In this document: one piece after another, positions 32,528-41,290 of the stretch
How the letters are laid out: each line of letters starts with the position of its first letter
Numbering within the stretch: the first letter of the stretch is position 1
Assembly: GCA_001464215.1 (NCBI GenBank)
Contig: LNEZ01000050.1
Coordinates: 1 to 44,967, forward strand
Reading direction: 5' to 3'
Length of the DNA: 44,967 nucleotides
Origin: Rhizobiales bacterium Ga0077548
GTDB lineage: Bacteria; Pseudomonadota; Alphaproteobacteria; Rhizobiales; Xanthobacteraceae
Notes under the pieces: generated by a model
The model's input: only the letters and a program-made list of their open reading frames with translations
Databases searched by the model: none
What the model was told of the DNA's origin: nothing
Program-made: the position numbers and the translations under genes

Positions 32528-34903
32528 TTGTCCAAAAAACCAAAAAAGAAATTCAAAGACCAGAAACCGCACGGCGCCCTGCCGTCGCGGGCGGAAATAG
32601 TTGCGTTCATCTCCGAGCGCGGCGGCGATGTATCGAAGCGCGATATCATCCGCGCCTTCCGTCTCGACAGCGCAAGCAAAGTCCAGTTGAAGTCCCTGCT
32701 CCGCGATCTGAAAGACGACGGCGAGATCAAGGGGCGCGGCCGTACCGTCAACGTCGCAGGCGAAGTCGGCGGCACCGTGATGGCAAGCATTGTCGCGCGC
32801 GACAGCGACGGCGAACTGCTTGCAGAACCGCTCGAGTGGGACGAAGCCGAATTTGGCGCCGCCCCGCGCATTCGCCTGAACTTCGGCAGAAAACCGAGCG
32901 CAGGTCCCGCTCCCGGTATCGGCGACAGGGTGCTGCTCCGCACGCATCGCACGAATGACGAAGAAGACGCGCCCTATACCGGCCGCGTCATCAAGGTGCT
33001 CGAAAAAGCCCAAAAGCAGCTTCTCGGCATCTACCGCAAGATGACGCAAGGCGGCGGGCGTCTCATTCCGGTCGACAAGAAATCCTTGGGCCGCGAAATC
33101 GCGATCCCGCCGGGAATGGAGAACGGCGCAGAGGACGGCGATCTCGTCACCGCCGATCAATTGCCGCAGCGCGCGTTTGGGTTGGCAACTGCAAAGGTTC
33201 GCGAGCGGCTCGGCTCGATTAAATCCGAGAAAGCGGTCAGCCTGATCGCAATCCACGCGCACGGCATTCCGAATAATTTTCCGAACGCAGTGATTGAGGC
33301 CGCCGAAGCTGCCCGCCCCGCGACCCTTGAGGGCCGTGAAGACTGGCGCTCGCTTGCGCTCATCACCATCGATCCTGCCGACGCGAAAGATCACGACGAC
33401 GCCGTACACGCCGCGCCCGATGACCATCCGGGAAACCGTGGCGGGTTCGTGCTGACGGTCGCGATTGCCGACGTCGCGCATTACGTGACACCGGATTCCG
33501 CGATGGATCGCGAAGCGCTGATCCGCGGCAACTCGGTCTATTTCCCCGACCGTGTCGTTCCGATGCTGCCCGAGCGCATCTCGAACGATCTCTGTTCGCT
33601 CCGCCCGAACGAAGACCGCGCATCGATCGCCGTGCGGATGATCATTGACGCAAGCGGACGCAAGCAGCGTCACTCCTTCCATCGCATTCTCATGCGTTCG
33701 CACGCCAAGCTCTCGTACCAGCAAGCGCAGACAGCAATCGACGGCAGGCCGGACGACACCACACAGCCCCTTCTGAAAGATGTCCTCGATCCGCTTTGGT
33801 CGGCTTATCGCGCACTTGCGAAAGCCCGCGACGCGCGCGAGCCGCTGGCGCTCGACATTCCGGAACGAAAACTGATCCTGAATCCCGACGGCACGCTGAA
33901 CCGTGTGACCCAGCCGGAACGCCTCGATGCGCACAAGCTCATCGAAGAGTTCATGATCCTTGCGAACGTCGCAGCCGCCGAAACCGCGGAAGCTAAACGC
34001 ACGCCGATTGTTTACCGCGTGCATGACGGCCCGTCGCTGGAGAAAGCGGCGGCACTCCGCGATTTCCTGCACTCGATCGGCATGACACTCGCCAAGGCCG
34101 ATCAGTTGCGCCCTGCTCTCTTCAACAGCGTGCTCGCACGCGTGAAGAACACCGAATACGAGCGGCTGGTGAACGAAGTCGTGCTGCGCTCGCAGGCGCA
34201 GGCCGAATACTCCGCGAATAATTACGGACATTTCGGCCTCACGCTCCGCCGCTACGCGCATTTCACCTCGCCGATCCGCCGCTACGCCGATTTGATCGTG
34301 CATCGCTCGCTGATCCGCGCACTGAACCTTGGCAACGACGGCTTGCCGAACGGGATCACGCCGGAGAGCCTCGAGGAAATCGCCGCGCGCATTTCCGCCG
34401 CCGAACGCCGCGCGATGGCAGCCGAGCGCGAAACCGTCGATCGCCTTATCGCGCATTTCATGGCCGACCGCGTCGGCGCGCATTTCCGCGGCGTGGTCGC
34501 GGGTGTCACGCGCGCAGGCATCTTCGTGAAACTCGACGAGATCGGCGCCGATGGCTTCGTGCCCGCGCGTACCATCGGCAACGAGTTCTTCGCCTATCAC
34601 GAAGCGCTGCAGGCGCTGGTCGGCGACCGCTCCGGCGAGGCCTATCGCCTCGGCGACATCGTCGAGGTAAAGCTCGTCGAAGCCATTCCGGTCGCAGGCG
34701 CGCTCCGCTTCGAAATGCTTTCCGAAGGCCGTTACGACCTGAAAGCCACCCGGAAAACTCGTAGCGACAGGCCGCATGGCCATCGCGGCAGTCATGCGCC
34801 GGGCGAGCGGCAAAACGCCCCGAAGCGTGGCAAATACGGGCGGCCGGTGCCACATACAGGCGGCAAGCCCGGTAAAGGAAAAAGCAAAGGCAAACGGCGA
34901 TGA
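32528..34903 (+). CDS. rnr: Ribonuclease R
   Basis: A 791-residue 3'-5' exoribonuclease that degrades structured RNA. An N-terminal winged-helix (SRAEIVAFISERGGDVSKRD) and cold-shock domains precede the RNB domain with the magnesium-binding ITIDPADAKDHDDAVHAAPD (about residues 279-298) and TSPIRRYADLIVHRSLIRAL. The S1 domain (HFRGVVAGVTRAGIFVKLDE) and a Lys/Arg/Gly tail follow. The start is TTG 32528: no ATG or GTG lies in frame between the preceding in-frame context and MSKKPKKKF, and the next Met is past the wing domain. It ends in a 4-bp overlap with DUF983. Confidence 0.95.
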   Translation: MSKKPKKKFKDQKPHGALPSRAEIVAFISERGGDVSKRDIIRAFRLDSASKVQLKSLLRDLKDDGEIKGRGRTVNVAGEVGGTVMASIVARDSDGELLAEPLEWDEAEFGAAPRIRLNFGRKPSAGPAPGIGDRVLLRTHRTNDEEDAPYTGRVIKVLEKAQKQLLGIYRKMTQGGGRLIPVDKKSLGREIAIPPGMENGAEDGDLVTADQLPQRAFGLATAKVRERLGSIKSEKAVSLIAIHAHGIPNNFPNAVIEAAEAARPATLEGREDWRSLALITIDPADAKDHDDAVHAAPDDHPGNRGGFVLTVAIADVAHYVTPDSAMDREALIRGNSVYFPDRVVPMLPERISNDLCSLRPNEDRASIAVRMIIDASGRKQRHSFHRILMRSHAKLSYQQAQTAIDGRPDDTTQPLLKDVLDPLWSAYRALAKARDAREPLALDIPERKLILNPDGTLNRVTQPERLDAHKLIEEFMILANVAAAETAEAKRTPIVYRVHDGPSLEKAAALRDFLHSIGMTLAKADQLRPALFNSVLARVKNTEYERLVNEVVLRSQAQAEYSANNYGHFGLTLRRYAHFTSPIRRYADLIVHRSLIRALNLGNDGLPNGITPESLEEIAARISAAERRAMAAERETVDRLIAHFMADRVGAHFRGVVAGVTRAGIFVKLDEIGADGFVPARTIGNEFFAYHEALQALVGDRSGEAYRLGDIVEVKLVEAIPVAGALRFEMLSEGRYDLKATRKTRSDRPHGHRGSHAPGERQNAPKRGKYGRPVPHTGGKPGKGKSKGKRR

Positions 34904-35313
34904 GCGAAGCGCTGGAAAAACGCGAACTCGGCCTGGCGGTGAAGCGCGGCTTACTGGGCCGCTGCCCGAACTGCGGCCAGGGCAAGCTCTTCCGCAAATT
35001 TCTGAAGGTCGCCGACGAGTGCGCCGTCTGCCATGAAGAGTTGCGCCATCACCGCGCGGACGACGCGCCCGCCTATCTCGTAATTCTGATTGTCGGCCAC
35101 ATCATCGTGCCGCTCGCTTTGCTGGTAGAGAAACTTTATCAGCCGCCGCATTGGCTTGCCTTCTCGATCTGGCTTCCGCTGACCCTGATCATGGCGATTG
35201 CTCTCTTGCAGCCGATGAAAGGCGTCATTGTCGGCTGGCAGTGGGCGCAGCGTATGCATGGCTTCGATCCGAACCATGAAGATGAAATCGAGATGATGAA
35301 AGACGCGCGATGA
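34900..35313 (+). CDS. DUF983 membrane protein with zinc-ribbon start
   Basis: A 137-residue protein. The N-terminal zinc ribbon uses LGRCPNCGQGKLFRKFL and ECAVCHEELRHHRADDAPAY; two membrane helices follow (LVILIVGHIIVPLALLVE and WLPLTLIMAIALLQPMKGVI), then a short cytoplasmic tail. DUF983 proteins are widespread in alphaproteobacteria without known function. It overlaps rnr (ATGA) and NUDIX (ATGA) by 4 bp each, so it is tightly embedded in this operon, suggesting a role in RNA or membrane homeostasis that cannot be specified. Confidence 0.9.
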   Translation: MSEALEKRELGLAVKRGLLGRCPNCGQGKLFRKFLKVADECAVCHEELRHHRADDAPAYLVILIVGHIIVPLALLVEKLYQPPHWLAFSIWLPLTLIMAIALLQPMKGVIVGWQWAQRMHGFDPNHEDEIEMMKDAR

Positions 35314-36050
35314 ACGACACCGCGAAGCAGCTTTCGGAGCGCGAGCGCGTAAAGCTCGGACCTGGCAGCGGCGTTTCGCCGGTGCCGAAAGATGCCGCGA
35401 CGCTGATCCTGATCGACCGCGCAGGCAGCAAGCCGCGCGTCTTGATGGGTAAGCGCCACCACGGTCACAAGTTCATGCCGGGCAAATATGTATTCCCCGG
35501 CGGGCGTCTCGATGCCGCCGACCGCGCGATCAAGCCATTCGACGATCTCGGCAGCGATTGCACGCGCCGTCTCGGTCAGAGCGTCGTGAAATGGACCGAA
35601 GGCCGCGGCCGCGCGCTGGCGCTTGCCTCGATCCGCGAGACCGCGGAAGAGACCGGACTCCTGATCGGCAAAGCGGATGATGGCGTCACATCGAAAGCCG
35701 ATGCCTGGTCGATTTTCGTGAGCAAGAAGATCCGCCCTTCGCTCTCGGCGCTCACTTTCGTGGCCCGCGCGATCACGCCACCGAAGCGCCCGAAGCGCTT
35801 CGACACGCGCTTCTTTCTCGCGGATCGCGGAAGCATCGGCGCTGAGATCGGCAGCATCGTCGGACCGGATACGGAATTGGTCTCGCTGGACTGGCTTAGC
35901 TTTGAAGATGCGCTCGAAGTGGAGCTTCCGAACATCACCAAGGTGGTGCTCAAAGACATCGCCGAGCGGCTAAGAACCGGCGAGATCGCCCGTCCCGCGC
36001 CGTTCTATTACTTCCGGAACGGCGGCTTTCAGCGGAAGCTATTAGATTGA
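35310..36050 (+). CDS. NUDIX hydrolase
   Basis: A 246-residue pyrophosphohydrolase. The fold is seen in KFMPGKYVFPGGRLDAAD and the Nudix helix ASIRETAEETGLLIGKA (REtaEEtG). Between the G-G-R start and the helix lie about 50 extra residues, placing this in the larger NUDT-like subfamily, some of which act on CoA or nucleotide sugars. The substrate is unknown. It is coupled on both sides: ATGA with DUF983, and its TGA overlaps the TTG start of the 36047 gene. Overall length exceeds the minimal 130-150-residue Nudix domain. Confidence 0.92.
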   Translation: MNDTAKQLSERERVKLGPGSGVSPVPKDAATLILIDRAGSKPRVLMGKRHHGHKFMPGKYVFPGGRLDAADRAIKPFDDLGSDCTRRLGQSVVKWTEGRGRALALASIRETAEETGLLIGKADDGVTSKADAWSIFVSKKIRPSLSALTFVARAITPPKRPKRFDTRFFLADRGSIGAEIGSIVGPDTELVSLDWLSFEDALEVELPNITKVVLKDIAERLRTGEIARPAPFYYFRNGGFQRKLLD

Positions 36051-36271
36051 AACTCGCGACCAAGGGTGAAGCTGAAAAAGCAATCCGGCAGCTTTGCCAT
36101 CAATGGCGAAGGGCGGAAGGCCATTTCCACACGCCCGAGAACGATCTGAATTTCTCAGCCTTCTACGACTGGGTCGCGCGAAATCACGGCGCCCGGCTGG
36201 AGTTCAAGACCACCTCGGACGTCCGATACAACGTTCAGATGTGGTTCGACAGCGAGTTCCGCCGGATCTAA
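36047..36271 (+). CDS. Small conserved cytosolic protein of unknown function
   Basis: A 74-residue protein beginning MKLATKGEAEKAIRQLCHQW and ending VQMWFDSEFRRI. It is mixed charged with several Trp and Phe residues and no membrane segment. The start TTG 36047 overlaps the NUDIX stop (TTGA), with GGAAG upstream at 36034-36038; no other start suits. Short proteins of this type follow the NUDIX gene in related genomes as I recall, which supports its reality. Function is unknown. Confidence 0.7.
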   Translation: MKLATKGEAEKAIRQLCHQWRRAEGHFHTPENDLNFSAFYDWVARNHGARLEFKTTSDVRYNVQMWFDSEFRRI

Positions 36272-36396
36272 CGGCACCCAAATCAGGCTATTAGGCCCGC
36301 GCCGTTCCCTTCCTTGACTTCTGGGCATTGGCCGCTAGGTTGCCGCCAAATTCGGGCCCAAGGCACCTTTCGCAAGGCCCTTTTCAGGACATTCAG

Positions 36397-36537
36397 ATGG
36401 CCAAGGCAGTCACTCTCAAGATCAAGCTCGTCTCGACGGCCGACACCGGCTACTACTACGTCACGACGAAGAACTCGCGCACGCAGACCGCGGTCGCGAA
36501 GAAGCACGTCGAGTTCAAGGAAGCGAAGATCAAGTAA
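36397..36537 (+). CDS. rpmG: Ribosomal protein L33, shortened
   Basis: A 46-residue cysteine-free L33: [20 protein letters not shown], then [10 protein letters not shown], then [15 protein letters not shown]. The usual bacterial form is about 55 residues, with a segment like EKLVKKKYDPV between SRT and ARKHVEF; that segment (about nine residues) is missing here while both flanks are intact and in frame. L33 sits near the E site of the 50S subunit. The start ATG 36397 follows a GGACATTC spacer with weak Shine-Dalgarno. A strong terminator follows immediately, so it is transcribed as a short unit. Confidence 0.92.
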   Translation: MAKAVTLKIKLVSTADTGYYYVTTKNSRTQTAVAKKHVEFKEAKIK

Positions 36538-36562
36538 TCGCTTTCAAAAGCGGAAAAGAAAG

Positions 36563-36588
36563 AAGGCGCCCTTTTGGGGCGCCTTTTT
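36563..36588 (+). terminator. Rho-independent terminator after rpmG
   Basis: AAGGCGCCC (36563-36571) and GGGCGCCTT (36577-36585) form a 9-bp stem with a TTTTG loop, followed by TTTTT. It is 26 bp after the rpmG stop. Confidence 0.9.
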
Positions 36589-36863
36589 CAGTTTTAGAGC
36601 CTTGCAGAAGATTAGGTGGCCGGCAGGCAAAGAAAGAGGAGGCCTCTCGTCTCGTACCCGCCGGCCGAACCCCACGGACCCAGGAGATGCGGCGGACCTG
36701 AGCATTCCGTAGGGTTAGCTGTCGGTAAAAACGTGAATGGAACGTAGCGTCCCGCCCACCGAAGGCAATGAGGAATCAAAGACTTGGATGGCGAATCGCG
36801 CGGTTACCTAAAAGGATAACCTTACCGGGGGACCCCGTTAAGCAGGGAACTCATTGAAGACGC
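36589..36863. other. Hairpin-rich intergenic region, candidate small RNA
   Basis: No gene is visible in these 275 bp. Several nested stems are: GGCCGGC 36618-36624 with GCCGGCC 36660-36666; CCC-ACGGA 36671-36678 with TCCGT-A-GGG 36706-36714, enclosing CAGG 36681-36684 with CCTG 36697-36700; GGTTA 36802-36806 with TAACC 36817-36821. It matches no RNA I know; tmRNA, SRP RNA and RNase P hallmarks are absent. It could be an sRNA on either strand or a long pleD 3' region. Confidence 0.3.
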
Positions 36864-38237
36864 TTAGGCAGCGTCGGCGACGACCCGGTTCCGTCCGTCG
36901 CGCTTGGCGCGGTAGAGCGCCTCGTCCGACCGTTTCAGGATCATGGCGGCGGTATCTTCCGGCGTGGAGCGCGCAGCAATACCGATCGAGATCGTGACCT
37001 CGATCTGCTTCTCCCCGCCCCGGATCGGGAACAGATCCCCCGCGACCCGGCGGCGGATGCGTTCTGCGACCATGGTAGCGACGCCGATGTCGGTATCGGG
37101 CATCACAACCACGAATTCTTCGCCGCCATAGCGGCAAGCGAGATCGATGCCGCGGATGCAGGCGCGCAGGCGATCCGAAAAATCGCGCAGCACATCGTCG
37201 CCCGCATCGTGGCCATAGGTGTCGTTGATCGACTTGAAATAATCGATGTCCAGGAGAAGTACGGAAAGCGATTTTCCGCGCGCGGCCGAGCGCTCGACCA
37301 AAGTCCCGACGTGGCTTTCCATGTAGCGGCGGTTGTAGAGACCCGTGAGCGCGTCGGTGACGGCAAGCTCCATCGAGATCTGCACGCTGTCGCGCAGCCG
37401 CTCGGTGTAGCGCTTGCGCCTAACTTGGCTCCGCACGCGCGCAACCAGCTCGTTCTTGTCGATCGGACGCACGATATAGTCGTTGGCGCCGAGATCGAGG
37501 CCGCGCAACAGGCGCGCCTGATCGCCCGGTTCGGTCGTGAGCAAAATCGGTAGGTGCCGCGTGCGCTCCAGCGAGCGCACCTGCCCGCACAGCCGCAGCG
37601 CATCGAAATCCGCGAGATCGAGATTGAGCAGAAGAAGATCATAGCCGCCCTCTGCAAGACGAAAGAGCGCTTCCTGCGGATTGCTTTCGACATCGACAGT
37701 GTGCTTGGCGACAAGCGCGTCGTGCAGTCGCTCGGCGGAAGACGGGCGGTCGTCCACGATCAGAACTTTCCCGCCCTCACCCGTCTCGTTGACAGTGTCC
37801 GTAAGATCGGTCGTGACGCCGATTTCGTGCGAAGTCACGGCGCGCATACGCAACTCGTCGATCACCATTTTCAGCCGCGCGAGCGAACGCACGCGCGTAA
37901 TCAGCGCGAGATCGTTCACGGGTTTGGTGAGAAAATCGTCAGCACCAGCTTCAAGACCGCGTACGCGGTCGGACGGCTGATCGAGGGCCGTCACCATGAC
38001 GATCGGAATATGGAGCGTCGCAGGCGAGCTTTTTAGCCGCTTGGCTGCTTCGAAGCCGTCCATGCCCGGCATCATCACGTCGAGAAGGATGATGTCGCAA
38101 AGCCCACGCTCGGCGATATCGATCGCCTCGGGACCGGAGGTCGCGGTCACGACTTCGAAATATTCAGCCGACAGCCGCACCTCGAGTAATTTGAGGTTGG
38201 CGCGGACATCGTCGACAATCAAAACGCGGGCACTCAT
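36864..38237 (-). CDS. pleD: Response regulator diguanylate cyclase PleD
   Basis: A 457-residue protein with two receiver domains and a GGDEF domain. REC1 has Asp53 in CDIILLDVMMPGMDG, the PleD phosphorylation site. REC2 (about 155-275) lacks the phospho-Asp (LLLLNLDLADFD), as in PleD's adaptor domain. The cyclase has a catalytic RYGGEEFVVVMPD and the product-inhibition site RGID five residues earlier, so it should make c-di-GMP and be feedback-inhibited. It drives the motile-to-sessile switch in Caulobacter. It follows divK after 6 bp, forming the conserved divK-pleD operon. Confidence 0.95.
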   Translation of the reverse strand: MSARVLIVDDVRANLKLLEVRLSAEYFEVVTATSGPEAIDIAERGLCDIILLDVMMPGMDGFEAAKRLKSSPATLHIPIVMVTALDQPSDRVRGLEAGADDFLTKPVNDLALITRVRSLARLKMVIDELRMRAVTSHEIGVTTDLTDTVNETGEGGKVLIVDDRPSSAERLHDALVAKHTVDVESNPQEALFRLAEGGYDLLLLNLDLADFDALRLCGQVRSLERTRHLPILLTTEPGDQARLLRGLDLGANDYIVRPIDKNELVARVRSQVRRKRYTERLRDSVQISMELAVTDALTGLYNRRYMESHVGTLVERSAARGKSLSVLLLDIDYFKSINDTYGHDAGDDVLRDFSDRLRACIRGIDLACRYGGEEFVVVMPDTDIGVATMVAERIRRRVAGDLFPIRGGEKQIEVTISIGIAARSTPEDTAAMILKRSDEALYRAKRDGRNRVVADAA

Positions 38238-38243
38238 TTCGTC

Positions 38244-38612
38244 TTAATCCTTTGCGAAATGGCGCACGGTTTCGAGAAACTTGGAAACGGAGATCGGCTT
38301 CGAGAGATAGGCTTCGCACCCGCCCTCGCGGATGCGTTCCTCATCGCCCTTCATCGCGAATGCCGTGACCGCGATGACCGGGATCGAGCGAAGCTCCTCG
38401 TCCTCTTTCAGCCACTTCGTGACTTCGAGGCCCGAGACTTCGGGAAGCTGGATGTCCATGATGATGAGGTCGGGCTTGTGCTTGCGCGCGAGATCCAGCG
38501 CCTCGATCCCGTTGCGGGTTTCGATGGTTTGGTAGCCGTGCGCTTCAAGCAGATCATGGAAGAGCTTCATGTTGAGCTCGTTGTCTTCCACGATCAGGAC
38601 AGTCTTCGCCAT
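38244..38612 (-). CDS. divK: Single-domain response regulator DivK
   Basis: A 122-residue receiver. [20 protein letters not shown], the phospho-acceptor Asp53 in [15 protein letters not shown], the switch threonine in [17 protein letters not shown] and the Lys in [14 protein letters not shown] match DivK closely. DivK controls cell-cycle progression through the PleC/DivJ kinases and DivL. ATG 38612 is chosen as homologues start at MAKTV. The 220-bp region upstream to 38832 contains no further gene, and I found no CtrA half-site pair (TTAA-N7-TTAA) in it. Confidence 0.95.
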   Translation of the reverse strand: MAKTVLIVEDNELNMKLFHDLLEAHGYQTIETRNGIEALDLARKHKPDLIIMDIQLPEVSGLEVTKWLKEDEELRSIPVIAVTAFAMKGDEERIREGGCEAYLSKPISVSKFLETVRHFAKD

Positions 38613-38832
38613 CCCGTATTCCCCGTCCACGAGGGCTGAGCCGTTCTGGCTCGCCTCAAACTTACGTCCCCGAATCGCTTGCCGACGTTCGATGATCGCG
38701 CAAACTGTCCGCAAACTAGATCAATGCCGCTCGGTCCGCCAAAAGGTTCAGGCTTTCGGCGCCGTTCGACATCTGGATGCTTCTTCCGGCATCCTGCCCG
38801 AACGCTAAAAGACAATCGTTACGGAAGTGAAA

Positions 38833-39129
38833 ATGGCTCTGGGACGCGGAAAATCATCCCTAACAAAGCAAGAAGCGGAGATGATCGGGGTCGCGGGGCT
38901 AAGTTGGCTGGCGGCTGACCCGGAACGGATCGGGCGCTTCCTTGCGGTGACGGGCCTCGGCCCCGAAAACGTGCGGGCGGCCGCGCGCGACCCTTCGTTT
39001 CTGCCCGCACTCCTCGATTATCTGCTCGCGAACGAGGCTGATCTCGTGGCCTTTGCGACCGAGATGAACCTTGACCCGGCGCGGGCGCGCATGGCGCGCG
39101 ACGTGCTCAGCCCGCCGGCCGTGCTTTAG
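38833..39129 (+). CDS. DUF3572 family protein
   Basis: A 98-residue cytosolic, mostly helical protein. LTKQEAEMIGVAGLSWLAAD at the start and DPERIGRFLAVTGLGPENVR are characteristic of DUF3572, found next to divK/pleD in many Rhizobiales. No biochemical function is known. ATG 38833 is preferred because GGAAG is 5 nt upstream; GTG 38827 is in frame. It overlaps the convergent EipB gene by 4 bp at their stops. Confidence 0.9.
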   Translation: MALGRGKSSLTKQEAEMIGVAGLSWLAADPERIGRFLAVTGLGPENVRAAARDPSFLPALLDYLLANEADLVAFATEMNLDPARARMARDVLSPPAVL

Positions 39130-39950
39130 CGCTTGGCAGGCGGTACCGCGCAGGGCTTCTGCGGCAGCATCTCGACACTCAGGAGCCGGCCCTTCAGCGC
39201 GAAGTTTCCGTAATTGAGCCGGAGCGCGCTCGACACGCCGTTCTCATAGAGATCGAACGCGAGCGTATAGGTCGGAACGCGGTCACCTCGTCCCGGCTCG
39301 AAATAGCTCGTCACCACCGGATAGCGCTTGAGCTTTGCAAGCCCCGGCGAAAGCGGTGGCGTGTTGCCGTCATGCATAACCGCGGCACCGATTACAGTCA
39401 GCGTCTCATAGACCTTTCTGCCGTCCGGAGAGCCGTCGTAAATGTTCGCGGACAATAACTTCTCGCCGCGCTCGGCGGCAGCAAGCATCGCCCGCGTATG
39501 TTGCGTCGGCAGATAGATCTTCGGCGGCAATACGAAATTCGCAGGCTTCGGTTTGGTTACGCGAACCGCGAGCGCGTTGTCCTTCTGCCGCGTCACGGTG
39601 CCGATGACATCCTCACGGATCTGGTCATTGACGTAATTCTGCGTCTTGAAGCGGTAGCTGGTCGAGGCTGCGTTCTCCCAGCTTTCGTTCCTGAGATCGC
39701 TGACGGTCTCCTGCCCTTCGCCGGTATCGAGCGAGGTCACCTGCCGCAACATGATCGTATAGCCTTCGCAATCGCTGCCCTTGAGTTCGAAGGCAATGCG
39801 CCCGCGCGCCTTGTCGACTTGCGTGCCGGGCTTCTCGGCATCGAGCGAGAGATTGTAGATCGCGCGGTGCGCGACGAGCCCCGCCGCTGAAACCTCGCCT
39901 CCCGGGATCGCAAGTACGAGAGCGGCGGCAACGAGGGAATTGCGAAACAT
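39126..39950 (-). CDS. eipB: Envelope integrity protein EipB (DUF1849)
   Basis: A 274-residue periplasmic protein with a signal peptide (cleavage near SAA-G) followed by a DUF1849 fold: AAGLVAHRAIYNLSLDAEKP, GRIAFELKGSDCEGYTIM, IYLPTQHTRAMLAAAERGEK and TLAFDLYENGVSSALRLNYG. Cys61 and Cys267 (in QKPCAVPP) correspond to the conserved disulfide of EipB in Brucella, where the protein supports outer-envelope integrity. Length is normal. It is a single gene, convergent with DUF3572 and divergent from RidA. Confidence 0.88.
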   Translation of the reverse strand: MFRNSLVAAALVLAIPGGEVSAAGLVAHRAIYNLSLDAEKPGTQVDKARGRIAFELKGSDCEGYTIMLRQVTSLDTGEGQETVSDLRNESWENAASTSYRFKTQNYVNDQIREDVIGTVTRQKDNALAVRVTKPKPANFVLPPKIYLPTQHTRAMLAAAERGEKLLSANIYDGSPDGRKVYETLTVIGAAVMHDGNTPPLSPGLAKLKRYPVVTSYFEPGRGDRVPTYTLAFDLYENGVSSALRLNYGNFALKGRLLSVEMLPQKPCAVPPAKR

Positions 39951-40051
39951 GAGCTTCTCCGGGCGGGCGCGCCTTGCGCCTGGCAGTCCTATCCGCCAAG
40001 ACTTAATGCCAAGACTAAGGCGAAGCGCGAAAGGAAACGCGAGGGGACAAT

Positions 40052-40516
40052 ATGGCTAGCGAAATCGAACTCCGATTGCAAAAGATGGGCATCGAACTGC
40101 CGAAACCGGCCGCCCCGGTCGCAAATTATGTCGGCGCGGTGGTCGCCGGAAGTCTGCTGGTCGTTTCCGGACAGCTTCCGATCGGTCCTGACGGCATCAC
40201 GATCAAGGGCAAGCTCGGCGGCGGCGTTTCGGAAGCACAAGGTAAGGATGCGGCGCGGCTCTGCGCCATCAACATTCTCGCGCAAGCCAAAGCAGCGCTC
40301 GGCGATCTTTCGCGCATCAAGCGCTGCATCCGGCTTGGCGGATTCGTCAACGCAGTACCCGATTATCAGACCATTCCGCAGGTGATTAACGGCGCTTCCG
40401 ACTTCATGGTCGAGGTACTGGGCGACGCCGGGCGCCACGCACGCTACGCAATCGGTGTCGCGCAGTTGCCGCTCGATGCGCCCGTCGAAGTCGAAGCCAT
40501 GTTCGAGATTTCGTAA
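40052..40516 (+). CDS. RidA family protein (YjgF, long form)
   Basis: A 154-residue member of the RidA superfamily of the longer type beginning EIELRLQKMGIELPKPAAPV. Core motifs are VSGQLPIGPDG, AINILAQAKAALGDLSRIKR and VNAVPDYQTIPQVINGASDF. RidA proteins hydrolyse reactive enamines and imines; this longer subgroup has less settled activity. The conserved Arg in ARYAIGVAQLPLDAPVEVEA is present. It is translated directly before the GDPD gene (stop 40516, ATG 40517). Confidence 0.9.
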   Translation: MASEIELRLQKMGIELPKPAAPVANYVGAVVAGSLLVVSGQLPIGPDGITIKGKLGGGVSEAQGKDAARLCAINILAQAKAALGDLSRIKRCIRLGGFVNAVPDYQTIPQVINGASDFMVEVLGDAGRHARYAIGVAQLPLDAPVEVEAMFEIS

Positions 40517-41254
40517 ATGGCGCTCGACTGGTTGACGGCCCGCCCGGTCGCGCATCGCGGCCTGCACGGCAATGGCGTGAGCGAGAATTCGCTCTCCGCT
40601 GCCGCAGCGGCGATCGCCGCGAACTACGCGATCGAAGTCGATCTGCAGCTCTCCAAGGACGGCGAAGTCGTCGTATTTCACGACGATACGCTGGATCGCC
40701 TGACAAGCGAGCAAGGCAACGTCGCAGACCGCACCGCATCGGAACTGAAAGCGATCAAGTTAAAAGATACGACCGACACGATCCCCTCGCTGCACGATCT
40801 GCTCGCGCTGGTCGGCGGGAAAGTCCCGCTTGTGCTCGAATTGAAAAGTCCGTGGAACGGCGACACCTCACTCGCAAAAAAGGTCGCGGACATTCTCGTC
40901 AGCTATGAAGGGCCGGTTGCGGCGATGTCTTTCGACCCCGACCTTGTCATCGCACTCAAAAACCATGCGCCGGGGCTGCCGCGCGGCATCGTCGCGGAGC
41001 GCTGGTATCTTCACCCGCACTGGAAATTCATGAGCTTCTGGCAGAAGAATTATCTCGGCCTGCTGCTGCACATCCTCAAGACCAAGCCGCATTTCGTCGC
41101 CTACGCGCAGTTCGACCTTCCGGCGATTGCTCCGCTGATCGCGCGCACGCTGCTGGGTATGCCGCTCTTAAGCTGGACCGTGCGCATCGAGCGAGAGCGA
41201 GAACACGTCTCGAAGTGGGTTGACCAGATCATTTTCGAGCATATCAGGCCCTAG
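40517..41254 (+). CDS. Glycerophosphodiester phosphodiesterase
   Basis: A 245-residue GDPD enzyme that cleaves glycerophosphodiesters to glycerol-3-phosphate. Active-site motifs are RPVAHRGLHGNGVSENSL (His-Arg, Glu), AIEVDLQLSKDGEVVVFHDD (Glu, Asp, second His) and PLVLELKSPW. There is no signal peptide, so it is cytosolic. It follows RidA with no gap, forming a two-gene operon. The C-terminal half is less conserved but fits a TIM barrel. Confidence 0.93.
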   Translation: MALDWLTARPVAHRGLHGNGVSENSLSAAAAAIAANYAIEVDLQLSKDGEVVVFHDDTLDRLTSEQGNVADRTASELKAIKLKDTTDTIPSLHDLLALVGGKVPLVLELKSPWNGDTSLAKKVADILVSYEGPVAAMSFDPDLVIALKNHAPGLPRGIVAERWYLHPHWKFMSFWQKNYLGLLLHILKTKPHFVAYAQFDLPAIAPLIARTLLGMPLLSWTVRIEREREHVSKWVDQIIFEHIRP

Positions 41255-41290
41255 CTAGTGGCCCTTGAGCCGCCGCAGAGATAGGCGACA

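Noticed and set aside
32456-34855. Long open frame (about 800 codons) antisense to rnr, and similar long antisense frames such as 16018-17340 opposite gatCA and the UPF0173 genes
   Set aside because: They mirror strong coding genes on the other strand, are Arg/Ala/His-rich without domains, and arise from the GC-rich third-position bias.
36589-36863. tmRNA, SRP RNA or RNase P RNA in the gap after rpmG
   Set aside because: No tag-peptide reading frame, no GGAAGGAAGCAG-type SRP loop and no RNase P core sequence could be found.
40001-40020. Short direct repeat GCCAAGACT before the RidA gene
   Set aside because: Only two short copies in a 20-bp stretch, likely chance, with no symmetry suggesting an operator.
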